Under the pieces are notes generated by a model. That model worked only from the letters and a program-made list of their open reading frames with translations, was not told where the DNA came from and ran no database searches. This document shows positions 11,601 to 20,737 of a stretch of DNA of 34,222 nucleotides, piece after piece; the stretch's first letter is position 1, and every line of letters starts with the position of its first letter. Source of the stretch: Gammaproteobacteria bacterium (GTDB taxonomy: Bacteria; Pseudomonadota; Gammaproteobacteria; JAUZRS01); contig JAUZRS010000066.1 of assembly GCA_030950195.1 (NCBI GenBank), positions 1 through 34,222 of the forward strand. Direction: 5' to 3'. The position numbers were made by a program, and so were the translations under genes.

Positions 11601-11612
11601 GTTTAGCCAACA

Positions 11613-12299
11613 TCAAGACAACAGCTGCGCTAACACATTAGCAAAAAGCTCAATAGGAATCCCCGCCACCGACAACGACAGTGCCAAACCCACTTCCATC
11701 ATCGGCCAGATTACTTTTGCTGACAAACCACTGACCAGCAGCAAGACCAAAATCAAAACCCCCCAGCGTTCCAGTTTCATCAGCCACATCGCTTGCCGCA
11801 TCGGCAGCACAGCCGCCAACACACGGCCACCATCCAGAGGCGGCAAGGGTAATAAATTAAACATCATCAACGCGGTGTTGATCAGCACCCCCGCCACCCC
11901 CATAAACAACATGATAGAAGAGAACAGTTCATTGGACTCTCCGACCCACAAACCCAGCTTCATTATAAAAGCCCAAAAAATCGCCATAACTAAATTGGCC
12001 GCAGGTCCTGCCAACGCCACCAAGCCCATATCCCGTTTTGGATTGTGCAAGGCCGCCACGTTCACCGGCACTGGTTTCGCCCAACCAAACACCATGCCAC
12101 TCATCCAAAGCAACAGACCTGGCACCAATACCGACCCCACCGGATCAATATGGCGCACGGGGTTGAGCTTTAGACGCCCCAAACTTCTGGCGGTATTATC
12201 ACCAAAATAACTGGCCACCCAACCGTGAGCGATTTCATGTAACGTCACCGCAAACATCACCGGCACAATCCAGAGTGCTATTTTTAGCCATAATTCCAC
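11613..12299 (-). CDS. Site-2 protease family protein (peptidase M50)
   Basis: 228 aa, multiple TM, HEIAHGW zinc motif, NLLPLPPLDGGRVL motif. Confidence 0.93.
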   Translation of the reverse strand: MELWLKIALWIVPVMFAVTLHEIAHGWVASYFGDNTARSLGRLKLNPVRHIDPVGSVLVPGLLLWMSGMVFGWAKPVPVNVAALHNPKRDMGLVALAGPAANLVMAIFWAFIMKLGLWVGESNELFSSIMLFMGVAGVLINTALMMFNLLPLPPLDGGRVLAAVLPMRQAMWLMKLERWGVLILVLLLVSGLSAKVIWPMMEVGLALSLSVAGIPIELFANVLAQLLS

Positions 12300-12334
12300 A
12301 ATAAATCACCTCTATTAAACAAAAGATTGCAGGC

Positions 12335-12373
12335 AAAAAAAAGCCTCAATTTATAGAAAAATTGAGGCTTTTT
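12335..12373. terminator. Bidirectional intrinsic terminator
   Basis: AAAAAGCCTCAAT-TTATAGAAAA-ATTGAGGCTTTTT, T-run on both strands. Confidence 0.88.
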
Positions 12374-12391
12374 CACACATCTAGCAAAAAA

Positions 12392-12877
12392 CTACAGCGA
12401 ACATTGTTGACGAATCTGCTTCAACAACCCCACCGAAGCCTGCTGCACTAAATCCAACACATGCTCAAAACCTTGATCACCACCATAATAAGGATCAGGC
12501 ACTTCGCTCTCACTCGCCTGTTCAGCAAAATCCAAAAACAGATGAATTTTACCTTCAAATTCTGCTTTAGGCGAAATCAATTTCAAATCACGTAAATTGT
12601 CTTTATCCATCGCCAAGATGTAATCAAAATAGGAAAAATCCTCTTTATAAACCTCACGCCCCCGCAAGGTACTCAAATCAAGACCGCGCTGCAACGCAGC
12701 CGCTTGGGCACGTCTATCCGGCTGCTTGCCAATGTGGTAGCTGTGTGTACCGGCCGAATCAATTTCTAAACAATCACTCAACCCCGCCTCACTCACCAAC
12801 TGAGTAAACACACCCTCAGCGGTCGGTGAGCGACAAATATTACCCATGCAAACAAACAACACGTTTATTTTTTTCAT
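12392..12877 (-). CDS. Low molecular weight protein tyrosine phosphatase
   Basis: VLFVCMGNICRSPTAEGVF (CX5R-S P-loop) and DPYYGGDQGFEHVLDL acid motif. Confidence 0.95.
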   Translation of the reverse strand: MKKINVLFVCMGNICRSPTAEGVFTQLVSEAGLSDCLEIDSAGTHSYHIGKQPDRRAQAAALQRGLDLSTLRGREVYKEDFSYFDYILAMDKDNLRDLKLISPKAEFEGKIHLFLDFAEQASESEVPDPYYGGDQGFEHVLDLVQQASVGLLKQIRQQCSL

Positions 12878-14313
12878 TTTTTTGTTGCTACCGTTTCGGT
12901 TTTTTTCGCTTCAGCGGCCAGGCCAGAAGGGTTGGTAAACTGATCATTCAGACGTTGAACAAATGCTGAAGACGTGTTTATCACCGCAGTCAGACGTTTT
13001 TTCGCCCGTCGTCCCCACCCCGTTGGTTTTTTCTGCAAAATAGAGCGCCAAAAACGGGTATTTTTATGCAAAGCAACAAGGTAGCTTTCATCTCCCGATT
13101 TTTTCATCGCTTTCATCATCATGCGCGTCACCACTTCCCGTGAAAAATGGTGCAGACCACCCAAAATCAAAACCGTCGATACCACAAACATAAGACTCAT
13201 CTCAGGGCTGTTAAACAGACTTTCTATCCACGGCAGAGACACGCCTATCCAGAGTAAAAAGACCAATAATAGACCATAAAGCCCACCGTCAAGCCACATC
13301 ACTCGTTGCCTCCAGCGTTGTAACAAGGCCGTTATCGCGGGTACATGACGCTCTTCAATGTCATGAGCCACCCGCTCCAATTGACCAACAATACGATAAG
13401 CGCGCTCCACTTCCACTTGATGCATGCGCTCATGAATGTCCGCCATATCCTGTTTACGCTTATTTTCATAACGCTGACGCACCGAATCGTCTTCGATGGG
13501 TACCGCCGCATCTTCATTGTAAATGGTGAAAAATCGCCCTGCGGTCAAACCTTTTTGCGACAAGGCACGCTGCCATGCAGCCACAATGTTTTCCAAATTA
13601 TCTTCACGCGCTGCGGTATCAACTTGATTCAAAATATAGAGAAATTTATTCGAATCGTTACGCCCAATGGTGTCCTCGACCAAATGTTTCAAAGTATCGT
13701 GCATCGCACCTGGTTCGGGGTGACGCGCATCAAAAAAGACCAACACCAGATCAGACAGATCAATGATGTGCTTGGTGATTCTTAAGGTTGATGTACGCTG
13801 AGCATCAGCATCAAACCCCGGTGAATCGATCAGAATTTTACCGCGCAAATTCTCCGATGAACTGGTTTTAAGCTGTAAATACGCATCGATGCGCCGACCT
13901 TCTCCTTCAGCGACTTTCTCAATTTCATCGCTGATTTTAAAAAAGGGAAAACGCATGTCCGAATCCAACGCCAAACCAGGTAAAACCCGTCCATCTTCGC
14001 CTTGGCTGTAGCAGAGCACCGAAAATTTATCGTCCACCGCTTGATTACCGGTGGACTGCAAACGGGTACCCGTATAGTGATTAATAAAACTCGACTTACC
14101 CGCTGAAAAAGTACCTAAAATGGATACCAATGGCCACCATGGAATTTGGGTGGCATAAGACTCATCCTTGGAGAGCAACCCCATCGCGTAAGCGACACGA
14201 TCCAACTCACGAAAGCTCTCAATCGCCTCCAGTAAAATGGGGTTCTCCTGCTGCAAATGCTGTTGTAAACTTTGCAAACGACTCTCTAAAACAGTACTGC
14301 TCATAATTAACAC
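12874..14313 (-). CDS. Dynamin-like GTPase (membrane-associated)
   Basis: P-loop GTFSAGKSSFINHYTG, G3 DSPGFD, G4 NQVD, two predicted TM segments; ATGA overlap with the phosphatase. True start may be MSSTVLESRL at 14304. Confidence 0.88.
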   Translation of the reverse strand: MLIMSSTVLESRLQSLQQHLQQENPILLEAIESFRELDRVAYAMGLLSKDESYATQIPWWPLVSILGTFSAGKSSFINHYTGTRLQSTGNQAVDDKFSVLCYSQGEDGRVLPGLALDSDMRFPFFKISDEIEKVAEGEGRRIDAYLQLKTSSSENLRGKILIDSPGFDADAQRTSTLRITKHIIDLSDLVLVFFDARHPEPGAMHDTLKHLVEDTIGRNDSNKFLYILNQVDTAAREDNLENIVAAWQRALSQKGLTAGRFFTIYNEDAAVPIEDDSVRQRYENKRKQDMADIHERMHQVEVERAYRIVGQLERVAHDIEERHVPAITALLQRWRQRVMWLDGGLYGLLLVFLLWIGVSLPWIESLFNSPEMSLMFVVSTVLILGGLHHFSREVVTRMMMKAMKKSGDESYLVALHKNTRFWRSILQKKPTGWGRRAKKRLTAVINTSSAFVQRLNDQFTNPSGLAAEAKKTETVATKK

Positions 14314-14373
14314 ATCCTATTAAGCTAACTTGAACCAGAATTTATCACGAATTTTTTATCACTGAAACGAAAC

Positions 14374-14407
14374 AGCCCTAGGGCTAGCAAAACTAACGCC
14401 TAGGGCT
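14374..14407 (-). terminator. Hairpin downstream of the DUF302 gene, possible terminator
   Basis: AGCCCTAGG (14374-14382) / CCTAGGGCT (14399-14407) perfect 9-bp stem; only an interrupted T-run (GTTTCGTTT). Confidence 0.5.
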
Positions 14408-14439
14408 CTTTGTTATCACCGATTACGCATCAAACAAAA

Positions 14440-15021
14440 TTAAAAGTCGCCAGCAGCACCGCGACCCATAATGTCTTGAATCACCATCTTGACTCGCATC
14501 GCTTCTTCTTTCAGATCTGCAGGCAGAGGCGTACCACCGTAGATCATCATGTCCATATTCAAAGAGTAGAGCCACAATTGACCGGTTTTATCTTCAATCA
14601 AACTGATACGACATGGCAAATAAGCGGAAAATGAATCGCTGTAATCCATCATTTTTGCGGCGGTAAGTGAGTTGCAGAACATGTAAATTTTGGCAAAACG
14701 ATACGGTTTACCGGTTTTCATTTCCACGTCTTTGTACAGTGGCAGTTCACCCACATTGGACATGTTGTGTTCGTTAGCCACCATTTTCATTGACTGCTCA
14801 ACGTCCGCAGCACTGAGTTCAGACTCGACCTTAACTTTCCATACGGTCGCCTCAGCGCTGTTACCGGTCTCCAGCAATTTGGTGGCCATCTCTGTGTAGG
14901 TGGCAAGAGCACCTTCATCAAAACCTTTCATTTGTTCATAATAAGGGGCAAATTTGACCGCCCCAGCACCCGCTGCCAGCACCGTCACAAAACCAATTAA
15001 GGCAAATAAACTTTTAAACAT
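14440..15021 (-). CDS. DUF302 domain protein with N-terminal signal/TM segment
   Basis: MFKSLFALIGFVTVLAAGAGAVKF; C-terminal AYLPCRISLIEDKTGQLWLYSLNMDMMIYGG is DUF302-like. Start set at ATG 15021. Confidence 0.82.
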   Translation of the reverse strand: MFKSLFALIGFVTVLAAGAGAVKFAPYYEQMKGFDEGALATYTEMATKLLETGNSAEATVWKVKVESELSAADVEQSMKMVANEHNMSNVGELPLYKDVEMKTGKPYRFAKIYMFCNSLTAAKMMDYSDSFSAYLPCRISLIEDKTGQLWLYSLNMDMMIYGGTPLPADLKEEAMRVKMVIQDIMGRGAAGDF

Positions 15022-15066
15022 ACGTCCCACTCCTAAACAACGTCTATAAATTAAATTTTTTTAGTC

Positions 15067-15089
15067 ATAAAACGCCCAAAAAGGGGCGT
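15067..15089 (-). terminator. Terminator downstream of the ParA-like gene
   Basis: Minus strand ACGCCCCTTTTTGGGCGTTTTAT: 6-bp GC-rich stem followed by a short T-run. Confidence 0.65.
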
Positions 15090-15197
15090 AATAATATCAG
15101 AAAAATTGGAATCCCAGCGTGAGAGGATACGCAATAATGAATCAACGCGCCACAACACGCCTCTTATTTAGCCCCTATAGAGGGTCGCACATAACCA

Positions 15198-15827
15198 CTA
15201 TTGGGGATAAAGGTATTTCGCCAACTTCATGACTTCCCATGCCGCCTTGCTTGAAGGGCCCAACTCAAAGACCGCCAAACCTTCACTAAAAGAGCGCCGA
15301 AAGGCCGTACGTTGATAGAGGCGCAACGGCAAATGGGTCAAACCAGGCAACGATTGCAACGCCTCTTCAGACTCCTCTGTTTCACGCACTTGATGATGTG
15401 TGTCCGCTCGATTGATAAACCCCAGCAGAGGCGGTTTTTTATCCGTGACGTGTTTACGCACAATCGAGAGGAAACGTTGAGTTGACCAGACATCAGCCTG
15501 ACTTGGTTGCACCGGCACCACAATACGGTCGGCCAATGCAATAGCGGTGGTCAAGGCCTCCATATCAGAGACCCCCACATCCACCAGCACTTCAACATTG
15601 TTATCCTGCTCAGCCACAGCGCGTAATTCTGCCACCGAATCAATGACCTTAAGCTGAGGTTCATAACCCTCATCCAGACGCACATCCACCACATCGGTTA
15701 AGGTTTTTTGTGGATCAAAATCAAACAAACGCACTTCTTTACCAGACGTTTGCAACCAAACGGCCAAATTAAACGCCACAGTACTTTTTCCTGTACCGCC
15801 TTTTAGATTACCAATCAATGTAATCAT
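15198..15827 (-). CDS. ParA/MinD-family ATPase (orphan)
   Basis: Deviant Walker A GNLKGGTGKST, VRLFDFDPQKT, VEVLVDVGVSD; no ParB or centromere-like array seen nearby. Confidence 0.9.
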   Translation of the reverse strand: MITLIGNLKGGTGKSTVAFNLAVWLQTSGKEVRLFDFDPQKTLTDVVDVRLDEGYEPQLKVIDSVAELRAVAEQDNNVEVLVDVGVSDMEALTTAIALADRIVVPVQPSQADVWSTQRFLSIVRKHVTDKKPPLLGFINRADTHHQVRETEESEEALQSLPGLTHLPLRLYQRTAFRRSFSEGLAVFELGPSSKAAWEVMKLAKYLYPQ

Positions 15828-15832
15828 CTTCT

Positions 15833-16588
15833 CTACCTGCTCTTTTTAAGGGAAGTGCCTTCAGAAATAGACACTTCACGATAACCTTCAGGAGGCAAAA
15901 AGAGGGAAGCATCTTGATCCGCAAGCACAATATTACGCAATTCTCGAACAAAACCACCCGGATACTCTTCGCGGATGGCCATCTTAATCAAAGGGTCGTA
16001 CCACTGACTGACAACGTGTTGATGACCGTCAGCATCAATCGAATGATATTGCCATTCTTCACTTTTTCGACCGTTGATCACCCGTTCGCCTTCCAGAACC
16101 AAACTGCTGCTGGAGCCGTCCGCCAACTGCTGTTTAAGCGGTAAACTGGCTTTTTTATCCACCCAGATCAAACTGCGCTCTTCCTTCTCTTTGTCACCGC
16201 TCAGCACTTGCCATTTCTGCGCCTTACGACCGGATATTTTTTCACTGCCAAGCAACTTGCAACGGCGGCCTTTTTTAGCACAAAAGGATTTCATATTTAT
16301 TGTATTGCTCTGCGCTGTCGGTGCCCTGATCGACTCGCCTTGCAACCAGTAGATCTTCAAGGCTGGATCAACAATCCAACTTTTACCCAAAGCTGGGTTG
16401 CTGATCTGAATCAAACGCTGTTTGTTTTGCACCAACTCAAAACGAATTTTGCCATCCGCCATATAAAGTTTGCCGTAAACCTGCTCACCCTGAGGCGCAC
16501 TCTGTAAAGCATCTGCGGAGAATGAAACCGCCAAACTGGGCAAGGAAAAACAGAACAACAGCAAGAAAACCGTGACGCGTCTCGTCAC
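15833..16588 (-). CDS. Exported LolA-like / outer-membrane lipoprotein-sorting-like protein
   Basis: Signal peptide VTRRVTVFLLLFCFSLPSLA then beta-rich sequence (GKLYMADGKIRFEL..., SWIVDPALKIYWL). GTG start at 16588, one base after the upstream TGA, chosen over the track start. Confidence 0.7.
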   Translation of the reverse strand: MTRRVTVFLLLFCFSLPSLAVSFSADALQSAPQGEQVYGKLYMADGKIRFELVQNKQRLIQISNPALGKSWIVDPALKIYWLQGESIRAPTAQSNTINMKSFCAKKGRRCKLLGSEKISGRKAQKWQVLSGDKEKEERSLIWVDKKASLPLKQQLADGSSSSLVLEGERVINGRKSEEWQYHSIDADGHQHVVSQWYDPLIKMAIREEYPGGFVRELRNIVLADQDASLFLPPEGYREVSISEGTSLKKSR

Positions 16589-16589
16589 C

Positions 16590-16931
16590 TCAAGGCATCC
16601 AGCCAAAAGGGAACCCTTGCTGGGAACTCCAAGCACGCACTTCATGCCGTTGTGGTAAATGAGACCTCCCCTGTGGAACCTGTTGAGGATACGCATTTAC
16701 CGTTGGTTGAATACGCCCCCCTTTTAACCACGGGTTGCCATTGGGCTGAACAAACTGCACCTCTGAAGCAGGCGTTACTTCTCGTTTACGCCAAGGATTG
16801 CTCTGATCAACTGCACTGGCGCTCGTTGCAGGCCACTGACCACTCAAAGGAGGGTATTCAGATGCCACAGCGCCACCACTGCCCATCAATAACGCCAACA
16901 AAAAAATAAAAACATTGTATCGTACAATCAT
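16590..16931 (-). CDS. Small secreted Pro/Gln/Trp-rich protein of unknown function
   Basis: 113 aa, signal peptide MIVRYNVFIFLLALLMGSGGAVA, repeated NPW motifs (QSNPWRKRE, NGNPWLKGG). Confidence 0.72.
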   Translation of the reverse strand: MIVRYNVFIFLLALLMGSGGAVASEYPPLSGQWPATSASAVDQSNPWRKREVTPASEVQFVQPNGNPWLKGGRIQPTVNAYPQQVPQGRSHLPQRHEVRAWSSQQGFPFGWMP

Positions 16932-16976
16932 AAATAACCTTTCAAAACACCCAAAACCAAATTGCTTGTAACGATG

Positions 16977-19900
16977 TTATTCGTCATCTATCGGTTTCAA
17001 TTTAATACCACGCCGAGCCGAGGCCTTTTTCTTGGTAGCCTTTTTAGGCTGTTTTTTGACAACGGTTTTTTCTGTTGTCTCAACATCTGAGGCTTTTATA
17101 GCCACTTTTTTAGCCACCCGTTTGGCGCGTTTTTTAGCCACTTTTTTCTTTGCTACAACCGCTTCAGGCTCTACGACCACCTCAGGCGCTGCCACGTCTG
17201 TCACCGCTTTTTCAGCAACAGGGGCAGGTTTAACCTCCGGCTCCGCAGGCGAACGACTCGGCAGCAACATTAAAATTAAACGATAAACGGACGTGATCAC
17301 CGTCACTAAAAACATCACCGTAGAAATCAATCCTGACCAAAGGCTCAACAACAGAGGTGTTTTTTCAGATACAACGACCACATGCTCTTCCTCTACGACA
17401 TCACTGTAAGGGTCATGAGAAGGACAATGACCACCAAAGGAACGACTGGCGCTCATGCAGCCCAGAGGAATCACCACCAAGGTCAACAAAGTCGCGACCA
17501 AAATACCAAAAAAGAGCGAAATCGCCATGCCTTGGAAAATCGGATCAGAGAGAATCACCACCGAACCGCCCATCAACGCCGCTGCGGTAATCACAATGGG
17601 GCGCGTTCTGGCTTTACAGGAGTTAATAATCGCCTCCGTTACCTCAATGCCCTCGCGCACCTGCTCACGGGTAAAGTCCACCAGCAAAATCGAGTTACGC
17701 ACAATGATGCCCGCCAAGGCGATAAAACCGATCATGGAAGTGGCAGTAAACTCCGCATTAAAAAGCCAATGACCAGGAATAATACCGATCAAGGTCAAGG
17801 GAATCGGCGAGATCACAATTGCAGGCAGAGTAAAATTACCAAACTCCCACACCACCAGCATGTAGATCAACAAAATGGCCACCCCAAAAGCAATGCCCAT
17901 ATCACGGAAGGTCTCATACGTTACCGTCCACTCACCGGTCCACTCAAAAGAGGAGTGATCACCGTCTTTAGGCGGGCCAAAATAATAGCCCTCCAGCGGA
18001 ACCCCATCGGGAGCCAGATAGCCTTTCAGCAGTTCATCCACTTCAAACATGCCGTAAATGGGCGCGGCCAAACGGGTGGTGACATCGCCAGTAACAAACT
18101 CAACGTCACGCAGATCTTTATGGAAAATCAGCGGATCTTGCATCTCACGCTTAAAGCTGCCCAGAGCTGAGAGCGGCACGGTTTCTCCTTGCGCATTGGC
18201 AATCAACAGATTACCCAGACGCGAAAACTCCGAACGATTCGCCAAGGGCACCTGCAAAACGATGCGCGTTGGCTCCATCACATTGCCCTGCTTGATGTCG
18301 CCTAAACGATAACCGCCCATCGCCATCTCTAAGTTACGGTTGATGTCATTGACGGTAATACCTTGGCGCACCGCTTTTTCCGTATTGACATCAAAGTGCC
18401 ATATCTCATAAGGCGCTTGCATCAAATTATCTACATCGGTGATCACCGCACTCTGCTCAAACAGTTGAGTTAAATCCTCGGCCACCTTGCGCCGAATCTC
18501 CGCACTCGGACCATAAACCTCCGCCACCACCGACTGCAATACCGGCGGCCCTGGAGGCATTTCAACCACCGCCACCTTTGCACCAGCGGCTTTCGCCAGA
18601 GGGGTCACCAACTCACGCGCCAACAAGGCAATCTCATGGCTGGTTTTATCACGGTCGCCCTTGTCCAACAGCTGCACCTGAATGTCCGCCTGCCACGAAT
18701 CACGGCGTAAATAATAATGACGCACCAAACCATTAAAGTTAAAGGGCGAAGCGGTACCTACATAGGTCTGAACCGCCGTCACCTCGTCAATTTTGCGCAG
18801 TTTCTCTGCCAATTGAGTGACCAAATTGGCCGTTACTGGCAGTGCTGTGCCCTCAGGGAAATTAACCGTGACATTAAACTCAGGTTTGTTGTCCAGCGGC
18901 AGCATTTTTGCCACCACCCCATGGGTATAAAAGAAGACACAACTTAAGAAAAACAGAGCCACAATGCCGAAAAGAAACAACATGCCTTTTTTACGATTCG
19001 TGGCCAGTGGCAAAATCAAACCACGATAGAGACCATCCAAGCGTTCACTGAGCTTATGCTCGCTTTCTTCCGCTTTTTCCAGATCCTGCATGGAAGGTTT
19101 GGTACGCATCACCAACCACGGGGTAAAAATAAAAGCAGCAAACAAAGAAAAGATCATCGCCACCGACCCCAAAGCAGGAATAGGCATCATGTATGGCCCC
19201 ATCATGCCACTGACAAACCCCATCGGCAGCAACGCTGCAATCACAGTGAAGGTCGCCAAAATGGTCGGATTGCCCACCTCACGCACCGCATCCACAGAGG
19301 TCTCTGTGTCCATCTCACCTTTGATTAACCAACGCCGATAGATGTTCTCCACCACCACAATGGCATCGTCCACCAAAATCCCAATGGAGAAAATCAGCGC
19401 AAACAGGCTGACCCGATCAATGGTGAACTCCAAAATCCAAGCAAAAAAGACCGTGACCAAAATCACCACAGGAATCACCAAGGTCACCACAAGAGAGGCT
19501 CGTGAACCCAAGAACCACCAGACCAACAAAGTGACAATGCCCGTCGCCACAAAAAGCTTGAAAATCAACTCATTGACTTTCTCATTGGCGCTCTCGCCGT
19601 AGTTTCGGGTCACGCTGACGTGTACGTTATCGGGGATCAAGCGGCCTTTCAGCGCCTCTACTTTGGCCAAAATATCGTTGGCCACGCTAACGCCGTTGCT
19701 GCCCTTTTTCTTCGCAATCGCCAAGGTCACCGCAGGTGCGCCGTTGGCCACGGGGGTAGCGTCGCTGTAAGCCGCTCCCGAATAATAATTGACCAACTGA
19801 TTGGTCTCTTCAGGACCGTGAATGACCTTAGCCACATCACGCACATAGACCGGCGCACCAGCACGAATAGCGACCACCAAACGCTCTACATCGCGTGCCG

Positions 19901-20648
19901 TATGCAAAAATGAGCCTGTGTAAACACGAAAACTTTTATCCCACGCCTCCACACTGCCCACACCGCGTTTGCTGTTGGCGGTACGAATCGTATTGGCTAA
20001 TTGATCCAGACTGATACCAAAGCCCGCCATGCGTTCCGGCAGCGCCTCCACTCGCAACTGCTCAGAACGGCCACCGACAATAAAACTTTGACTGGTATTT
20101 TTGACCTCTTTGAGGCGCTGCACCAAATCCAATGAGAGCAGTCGAATTGCAGCATCATCTAATTCACTCGACCACAACGTCAAGGTCACCACTGGGGTGT
20201 CATCGACCCCTTTTGGTTTCACCAAAGGTTGAGATACCCCAGGTGGAATGCGATCCGTATTGGAAGAGAGCTTGTCGTACAGTTTAACCAAGGAGTTTTC
20301 CATCTCCTCACCGACTTTAAACTGCACCGTCACCATCGCTGATTCACGTTGTGAAACAGAATAGACGTGTTTCACCCCCGAAATTTCGCTCATCAAGCGT
20401 TCCAGAGGATCGGCCACCAAAGTGGCCACCTGCTGCGAAGAAGCGCCTGGATACTGCACAAAAATGTCCACCATCGGCACGGAAATCTGCGGATCTTCCT
20501 GTCTTGGGGTCATAGTCAACCCCAAGACACCGATGGCCAAACAGGCCACCAGCAGCAAGGGGGAAAGTGGAGAGTGAATAAAAGCTCGAGCCATGTTACC
20601 GGCTAAACCGAGGTGTTTGTCAGCGTCGGGATGCTGTTGGTCTGTCAT
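16977..20648 (-). CDS. RND-family (AcrB/HAE-like) efflux permease with unusual C-terminal extension
   Basis: 1223 aa; PRQEDPQISVPMVDIFVQYPGAS, TM4 SIGILVDDAIVVVENIYR; C-terminal extra hydrophobic segment plus Lys-rich tail. Confidence 0.95.
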   Translation of the reverse strand: MTDQQHPDADKHLGLAGNMARAFIHSPLSPLLLVACLAIGVLGLTMTPRQEDPQISVPMVDIFVQYPGASSQQVATLVADPLERLMSEISGVKHVYSVSQRESAMVTVQFKVGEEMENSLVKLYDKLSSNTDRIPPGVSQPLVKPKGVDDTPVVTLTLWSSELDDAAIRLLSLDLVQRLKEVKNTSQSFIVGGRSEQLRVEALPERMAGFGISLDQLANTIRTANSKRGVGSVEAWDKSFRVYTGSFLHTARDVERLVVAIRAGAPVYVRDVAKVIHGPEETNQLVNYYSGAAYSDATPVANGAPAVTLAIAKKKGSNGVSVANDILAKVEALKGRLIPDNVHVSVTRNYGESANEKVNELIFKLFVATGIVTLLVWWFLGSRASLVVTLVIPVVILVTVFFAWILEFTIDRVSLFALIFSIGILVDDAIVVVENIYRRWLIKGEMDTETSVDAVREVGNPTILATFTVIAALLPMGFVSGMMGPYMMPIPALGSVAMIFSLFAAFIFTPWLVMRTKPSMQDLEKAEESEHKLSERLDGLYRGLILPLATNRKKGMLFLFGIVALFFLSCVFFYTHGVVAKMLPLDNKPEFNVTVNFPEGTALPVTANLVTQLAEKLRKIDEVTAVQTYVGTASPFNFNGLVRHYYLRRDSWQADIQVQLLDKGDRDKTSHEIALLARELVTPLAKAAGAKVAVVEMPPGPPVLQSVVAEVYGPSAEIRRKVAEDLTQLFEQSAVITDVDNLMQAPYEIWHFDVNTEKAVRQGITVNDINRNLEMAMGGYRLGDIKQGNVMEPTRIVLQVPLANRSEFSRLGNLLIANAQGETVPLSALGSFKREMQDPLIFHKDLRDVEFVTGDVTTRLAAPIYGMFEVDELLKGYLAPDGVPLEGYYFGPPKDGDHSSFEWTGEWTVTYETFRDMGIAFGVAILLIYMLVVWEFGNFTLPAIVISPIPLTLIGIIPGHWLFNAEFTATSMIGFIALAGIIVRNSILLVDFTREQVREGIEVTEAIINSCKARTRPIVITAAALMGGSVVILSDPIFQGMAISLFFGILVATLLTLVVIPLGCMSASRSFGGHCPSHDPYSDVVEEEHVVVVSEKTPLLLSLWSGLISTVMFLVTVITSVYRLILMLLPSRSPAEPEVKPAPVAEKAVTDVAAPEVVVEPEAVVAKKKVAKKRAKRVAKKVAIKASDVETTEKTVVKKQPKKATKKKASARRGIKLKPIDDE

Positions 20649-20737
20649 GCGCCAATCAACCGTTTGTTGTTTGTTGGCACAGCGAAATCACTGTGCCCGA
20701 AAGCCGAACCCACTCAACGCAGGTGGCCACCGAAAGC

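Noticed and set aside
17382-18170. 262-aa plus-strand ORF and other plus-strand ORFs over 17032-20606
   Set aside because: Antisense shadows of the RND permease gene; low-complexity His/Arg/Asn/Thr-rich translations.
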